The notes beneath the pieces are model-generated. The model did not search any database. It had not been told where the DNA came from and saw nothing but the letters and a program-made list of their open reading frames with translations. A program made the translations under genes and the position numbers. Of a stretch of DNA of 64,000 bases, positions 60,016 to 64,000 are shown piece after piece. This DNA comes from a virus, in IMG/VR virus record IMGVR_UViG_3300035698_010154, positions 1 through 64,000 of that record; one strand, given 5' to 3'. Position 1 is the stretch's first letter; each line of letters starts with the position of its first letter.

Positions 60016-62595
60016 ATGAATAAATCTGAGATGAATAGATTGATAAAAGTTGAAGACAAGATCTACCAAATTGCTGATGAAATGAATTTGGAATATGTTC
60101 CCATTGAGTTTGACATCGTTCCGAATAAAAAAATGATGGAACTCATGGCATACATAATGCCAGGTAACATCAGCAATTGGAAATATGGTAGGGATTATGA
60201 AAAGATCCGCACAAGATATGAGAAATCTGACAATAATCTGCCTCTTGAAATGGTTGTAAATACTGACCCTTCAAGAGCATATTTAATGAAAGACAATACA
60301 TTCGCCATTCAGGCACTTGTAATGGCTCATGTTGTAGGTCATGTTGCCTATTTCACAATGAATAGGCACTTTACACCTACTGATAAAGAAATCATAACAG
60401 TACTTACAGAGGCATCAAAGAGATTTAACAAGTATGAAAGAATGTATGGTATTGATATAGTAGAAAAAACCATTGATGCCGCACATTCAATTATGTTTCA
60501 CTCTTCACCATTTGATATGGAACTGGAAAGTGAAAAGCGTGAACGTATCTTCAAACAGTTGAAAAGAAAGTTCACTTCAACTGGTAATTCAGAGTTTGAG
60601 GATTTGATACCTTCGAACAAGCATAAGATTGAGGAAGATATAGAACTATTCAATAGAAATCTATGGATGAAATTAAGAGGACAATCACCTGTAGAACCAA
60701 CAGAAGATCTATTGAGATACATAATTGATAACTCAAGAGCATTGGATGATTGGCAAAAAGACGTTTGTGAGATGATAAGGCAATTAGGTATATACTTCTG
60801 GCCCCAAATGAGAAGTAAATACTCAAATGAAGGTTTTGCTTGTGTTGTTCCGAATTCGCTTGTCATGACTGAAAATGGATTTGTAGAAATAGAACAAGCT
60901 GTTGAATATTGTAATAAAGTTGTTGGTATAAACGGCAGTCTAACAGAAATAAAGAATAGGTATGCTACAGATAAAATAAAGACTATTAAGATAGAAACAA
61001 ATAGTGGTCTTATTCTTGAAGGTGCCGAATTACATAGAATTCTAGTAAGTGATAATGGTGAAAAAGTAGATAAACATCTAAAAGATATAAAAATTGGTGA
61101 TGAGGTTTTTATGTCAGTTGGTACAAATATATGGCCAGAAAAACAGGTAGAAATATCAGAAATAGATTCTATACTACAGAGACATCAATTTTCACGGACA
61201 CAAAAAGTTACAATACCTAATAAAGTGAGTGATGATTTATCATATTTTATGGGTTCTATAACAGCAGAGGGTACAATTCTGGATAGAGGTGTTTCTTTCA
61301 CAAATCAAAATGATTTATATTTAAAGGATATTCAAGAAATAGTAAAAAATGAATTTGATAAAGATGTAAATATAATACAGAGAAAGGATAGCAATACAAA
61401 AGATATAAAAGTATATTCAACACCAGTATTAGATTTCTTATTCCAATGTGGATTGACTAATAGTAAAAGTAATGGAAAACAGATACCTTGGTCTATTTTA
61501 CAAAGCCCAAAGTCAGTAATGTCAAATTTTATTGCAGGATTTTTTGATGGTGATGGATGTGTGTATTATGATGGTAGATATGCGAGATCTTGTATATTTA
61601 CAAGCAAATCAAAAAAAATGATAAGACAACTAGCTATAGTATTATTAAATTATGGTATTGTTGGAAAATTTGCAATAAATAAAAAAGAAGGATATGACGA
61701 CTGTTATCAATTTGTTATAGCAAAAGGTGAATGTTTAAAGATATTTTATAATGAAATACCATTCAGAGATAATAAAAAAAGACTTCTCCTAAAGAAAGCA
61801 ATTGATTCAATTAAATGGACATATCCAATAAAAGATACTTGTAAAGTTATTAGTAAGAAATATGGTAAATCAATAAACTATGATTGGAGTATACCTGATG
61901 GAAAACATTATGTGGCTCAAGGATTTATAAATCACAATACGTATACTCACGAAAAGATCATGTGGCGATTGTTCCAAGATGGTCTTTTAAATAAATCAGA
62001 TCATGCTCAGTATAACTACTCCAATTCACTTGTAAAAGCCAAAAGTCCATTGTCATTGAACCCATACCTAGTAGGCTCTAAGATATGGGAAGACATCGAA
62101 GATAGATGGGATAAGGGACGATATGGTAGAGAGTATGAGAACGTAACTAGTATCAAGGAACGTGACAATTGGGACACGAAGGCTGGTAAGGGCCAGGAAA
62201 AGGTTTATGAAGTATTAAGAACTTGCCAAGATTGGTTCTTTATGAAAGAGTTCCTAACACCCGATCTTGTGAATGATATGGACTTGTATATATATGCCAT
62301 AAAAGATACTAATATCACTGAAGACTTCGTTGTTACGCGGCACAAGGCAAAAGAGATCGCCGAGTTGATTTCAAATAGTTTCGTTCACAATGGAATCCCA
62401 AAGATTCAGATTATAGATGGCGGTAATGATGGGAAAATGCGAATAGAGCATGCATATGCAGGTGTACCATTGGAACCAACATACTGCAAGGAAACATTAA
62501 AACACATGCATTTCTTGTGGGGCGGTGATATCACATTGAAAACAAATGATGGGATAAAGGAAATGTTCTATACAGCAGCAAAGAAAGGGTCATGA
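60016..62595 (+). CDS. spoVR: SpoVR family protein with intein
   Basis: 859 residues; 493 without the intein, near the usual ~500. Motifs: IPEFDI-like PIEFDIVPNKK, HVVGHVAYFTMN, LGIYFWPQMRSKYSNEGFA, then TYTHEKIMWRLFQDG. The intein lies within the conserved EGxA-[ST] region. SpoVR proteins act with PrkA and YeaH/YhbH in stress or sporulation, mechanism not established. It ends the operon before a terminator. Confidence 0.9.
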   Translation: MNKSEMNRLIKVEDKIYQIADEMNLEYVPIEFDIVPNKKMMELMAYIMPGNISNWKYGRDYEKIRTRYEKSDNNLPLEMVVNTDPSRAYLMKDNTFAIQALVMAHVVGHVAYFTMNRHFTPTDKEIITVLTEASKRFNKYERMYGIDIVEKTIDAAHSIMFHSSPFDMELESEKRERIFKQLKRKFTSTGNSEFEDLIPSNKHKIEEDIELFNRNLWMKLRGQSPVEPTEDLLRYIIDNSRALDDWQKDVCEMIRQLGIYFWPQMRSKYSNEGFACVVPNSLVMTENGFVEIEQAVEYCNKVVGINGSLTEIKNRYATDKIKTIKIETNSGLILEGAELHRILVSDNGEKVDKHLKDIKIGDEVFMSVGTNIWPEKQVEISEIDSILQRHQFSRTQKVTIPNKVSDDLSYFMGSITAEGTILDRGVSFTNQNDLYLKDIQEIVKNEFDKDVNIIQRKDSNTKDIKVYSTPVLDFLFQCGLTNSKSNGKQIPWSILQSPKSVMSNFIAGFFDGDGCVYYDGRYARSCIFTSKSKKMIRQLAIVLLNYGIVGKFAINKKEGYDDCYQFVIAKGECLKIFYNEIPFRDNKKRLLLKKAIDSIKWTYPIKDTCKVISKKYGKSINYDWSIPDGKHYVAQGFINHNTYTHEKIMWRLFQDGLLNKSDHAQYNYSNSLVKAKSPLSLNPYLVGSKIWEDIEDRWDKGRYGREYENVTSIKERDNWDTKAGKGQEKVYEVLRTCQDWFFMKEFLTPDLVNDMDLYIYAIKDTNITEDFVVTRHKAKEIAELISNSFVHNGIPKIQIIDGGNDGKMRIEHAYAGVPLEPTYCKETLKHMHFLWGGDITLKTNDGIKEMFYTAAKKGS
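60841..61938 (+). mobile_element. LAGLIDADG intein in spoVR (366 residues)
   Basis: Cys276-Asn641, then +1 Thr642. Start CVVPNSLVMTENGFVEIEQ; block B GAELHRILVSDNG; LAGLIDADG helices MGSITAEGTI and IAGFFDGDGCVYY; end HYVAQGFINHN. Same length as the prkA intein but different sequence, so separate arrivals are likely. Confidence 0.9.
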
Positions 62596-62625
62596 TAGAG
62601 AGAATAATAATATTAAATAGGTAAT

Positions 62626-62658
62626 AAAGGGGCGGATAATAAAAATCTGCCCTTTTTT
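62626..62658 (+). terminator. Rho-independent terminator after spoVR
   Basis: AAGGGGCGGAT, loop with poly-A, ATCTGCCC, then TTTTTT. Stem of 8 bp including one G-T pair, followed by six T. Confidence 0.85.
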
Positions 62659-62671
62659 ATGCTCAAGGTTG

Positions 62672-62679
62672 TATAAATA
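62672..62679 (+). promoter_or_regulatory. T4-type late promoter
   Basis: TATAAATA 14 bases after the terminator and 14 bases before the methyltransferase start. Confidence 0.75.
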
Positions 62680-62692
62680 AGTATAAGTAATT

Positions 62693-63286
62693 ATGGATAC
62701 AAAAGACCAATATATAGCAGCTAAAAAACGGTTCAGATCAACCACACATGGTTCTATGGGTATTCTTATGGAGAAGTATTCCGTGGAAAGAATGGTTGAG
62801 ATAGGACTATATAAGTGCAGAGCCGCCAAAGAACTACTGAGAAGGTATGATCACATTCTTGATGAATATTGGGGTGTAGACTTTTATCTTGAGCAAGAGT
62901 GGAGTATAGCAAGAGGACTATACCAGAAAGATTGGAATGATCTATATGGCTGGGCCTGTTATTTTATGATGTTCTTCAAAAGCTTTAGAGTACTGAATAT
63001 GTCGAGCAAAGAAGCATCGGATAACTTTAAGTCGAGGGCGAAGTTTCCTGACTGGGTTCCATTTGACATGGTGTTCATTGATGCCGCGCATGATAAAGAT
63101 TCTGTGAAGGAAGATATAGGATTGTGGATTGACTTGATCAAGCCAGGTGGTATCATATCTGGTCATGATTATGGCCAAGGCAGGCATCCAGAAACAGAGA
63201 CAGCCGTTGATGAAATGCTAGGCAAAGAGAACATAAAAACATTACCAGGATTTGTATGGTACATGGAGATACGTAATGAAGTTTAA
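62693..63286 (+). CDS. Class I SAM-dependent methyltransferase
   Basis: 197 residues. MVEIGLYKCRAAKELL (33-48, SAM-binding motif I), YWGVDFY, FDMVFIDAAHDKDSVKEDI (about 125-143) and IKPGGIISGHDYG match the methyltransferase family 24 type common in phages, often acting on sugars. It overlaps the next gene. Target unknown; could work with the epimerase and glycosyltransferase. Confidence 0.8.
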   Translation: MDTKDQYIAAKKRFRSTTHGSMGILMEKYSVERMVEIGLYKCRAAKELLRRYDHILDEYWGVDFYLEQEWSIARGLYQKDWNDLYGWACYFMMFFKSFRVLNMSSKEASDNFKSRAKFPDWVPFDMVFIDAAHDKDSVKEDIGLWIDLIKPGGIISGHDYGQGRHPETETAVDEMLGKENIKTLPGFVWYMEIRNEV

Positions 63287-63911
63287 AGAATACATAAATG
63301 AAGTCGATTTGGATTTCTCATCATCTTTGAGTTTTATAATTGATGATGATGTGGTTGATGCTTTATCTAAAAAGCTAAAGAAAGAATGTGCTCCATATCT
63401 CAAGGAAATGGGAAAGGGGCGTAAAGAAAATTGGTTATATAGAGCAACAGAGCATCAATTTGATATTTTTAAGAAATTCACACCTCGAACAAACAGAAAA
63501 CCACGTAATACGCCAATTGAAATTCATACAATGATGAATGATTTATTCAAAAAGAAATTTGGCTGGAAGGCAAGAAGCGAAGGAGTGTTTGCCTCTAGTG
63601 ATATAGCTCAATTGGAATATGTATACGGTGATCCATATATGTTCTTCCCTATAGGTAGTTATAAATATATTTATCATCCTACCATAAGAGATATATTCAT
63701 GGATATGGACAATGGAAAAATAATTAATGCATATGGATATGATGAAGAATTAGCAACAAAATACTTAAATAAAAATATACCAAAATATAAAGACAATAAC
63801 CTACATCTAGCATACAAGAATGGTGTAGAAGTAGCATTTAAATGTAAATCATATTATCTGGTTAGAAGATTATATGAGGATGCATTGAAAAAAGAGTGGG
63901 GAATGGTGTAA
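63276..63911 (+). CDS. Internal-protein family (YR...RSEG), member 3
   Basis: 211 residues from ATG 63276 (GGAG at 63264; the frame's earlier ATG at 63252 lies inside the methyltransferase). Leader MKFKEYINEV. Family motifs: KECAPYLKEM, LYRATEHQF, PRTNRKPRNT, KFGWKARSEGVFAS, YGDPYMFFPIG, YKYIYHPTIRDI and CKSYYLVRR. It sits directly before the probable large terminase gene. Confidence 0.7.
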   Translation: MKFKEYINEVDLDFSSSLSFIIDDDVVDALSKKLKKECAPYLKEMGKGRKENWLYRATEHQFDIFKKFTPRTNRKPRNTPIEIHTMMNDLFKKKFGWKARSEGVFASSDIAQLEYVYGDPYMFFPIGSYKYIYHPTIRDIFMDMDNGKIINAYGYDEELATKYLNKNIPKYKDNNLHLAYKNGVEVAFKCKSYYLVRRLYEDALKKEWGMV

Positions 63912-63914
63912 CTA

Positions 63915-64000
63915 ATGGCAATAAAATATGACTCTGTTTTTGTAAAACGCCCGGATGTAGAAATAGAATATACTCCAGAACATATTTCAGAATTACATAA
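63915..64000 (+). CDS. gp17: Probable large terminase subunit gp17, N-terminus only
   Basis: 29 residues before the window ends: VKRPDVEIEYTPEHISELHK. The N-terminus of cyanophage/T4-type gp17 has this form (V-R-x-D-V-x-Y-T-x-E-x-I-x-E-L). The short length limits certainty. Confidence 0.5.
   Translation, partial: MAIKYDSVFVKRPDVEIEYTPEHISELH

Overview
The window is an AT-rich, densely packed segment of a large T4-like (contractile-tailed) bacteriophage genome. Evidence: a long run of recognisable T4 homologues (portal gp20, prohead core gp67, tail tube gp19, baseplate gp26, gp48, gp53, gp27, gp5, gp25 and gp6, tape measure gp29, head completion gp4, small terminase gp16, recombination gp46/gp47/UvsX, late sigma gp55), plus T4-type late promoters (TATAAATA) in many intergenic gaps. 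The host cannot be read directly. All functional calls rest on reading motifs and recalling families; no search was run.

Layout. 1-2374 (-): partial serine-rich surface protein. 2549-9700 (+): small genes, most of which begin with a short peptide ending in (I/L/M)xE, like the capsid-targeting sequence of T4 internal proteins; one is a 2H phosphoesterase. Also here are gp4 and a free-standing HNH nuclease. 9772-18462 (+): portal (with mini-intein), gp67, a lipoprotein, a damaged HNH gene, tail tube, a frameshifting gp26-like chaperone, tape measure and gp48. 18463-23088 (-): small genes around a 2.6-kb non-coding region built of several tandem repeat families with hairpins. 23256-31788 (+): baseplate hub, spike and wedge. 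31836-40655 (+): fibre proteins, including five tandem genes that share an N-terminal module. 40732-47632 (+): gp55, gp47, gp46 broken by an unusual split intein, and UvsX. 47635-51887 (+): small genes, a glycosyltransferase and a nucleotide-sugar epimerase. 51929-54714: an accessory patch, mostly minus strand, visibly richer in G+C, with a secreted beta-helix protein. 54803-62595 (+): gp16 followed by a PrkA / YeaH-like / SpoVR operon in which prkA and spoVR each carry a 366-residue LAGLIDADG intein. 62693-64000: methyltransferase, a third member of an internal-protein family, and what is probably the start of the large terminase.

How it fits together. gp55 recognises the TATAAATA promoters in front of the head, tail and internal-protein genes. 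sigma70-like promoters (TTTAC(A/T)-N17-TATAAT) precede gp55, a metallopeptidase gene, gp16 and one HNH gene. The tail genes follow the T4 assembly order with changes: a lysozyme-less spike, a PAAR tip and a gpI-like wedge. The most interesting points are the internal-protein arsenal including the 2H phosphoesterase, the split gp46, the PrkA-YeaH-SpoVR module with two inteins, the predicted -1 frameshift before the tape measure, and the repeat-rich region.
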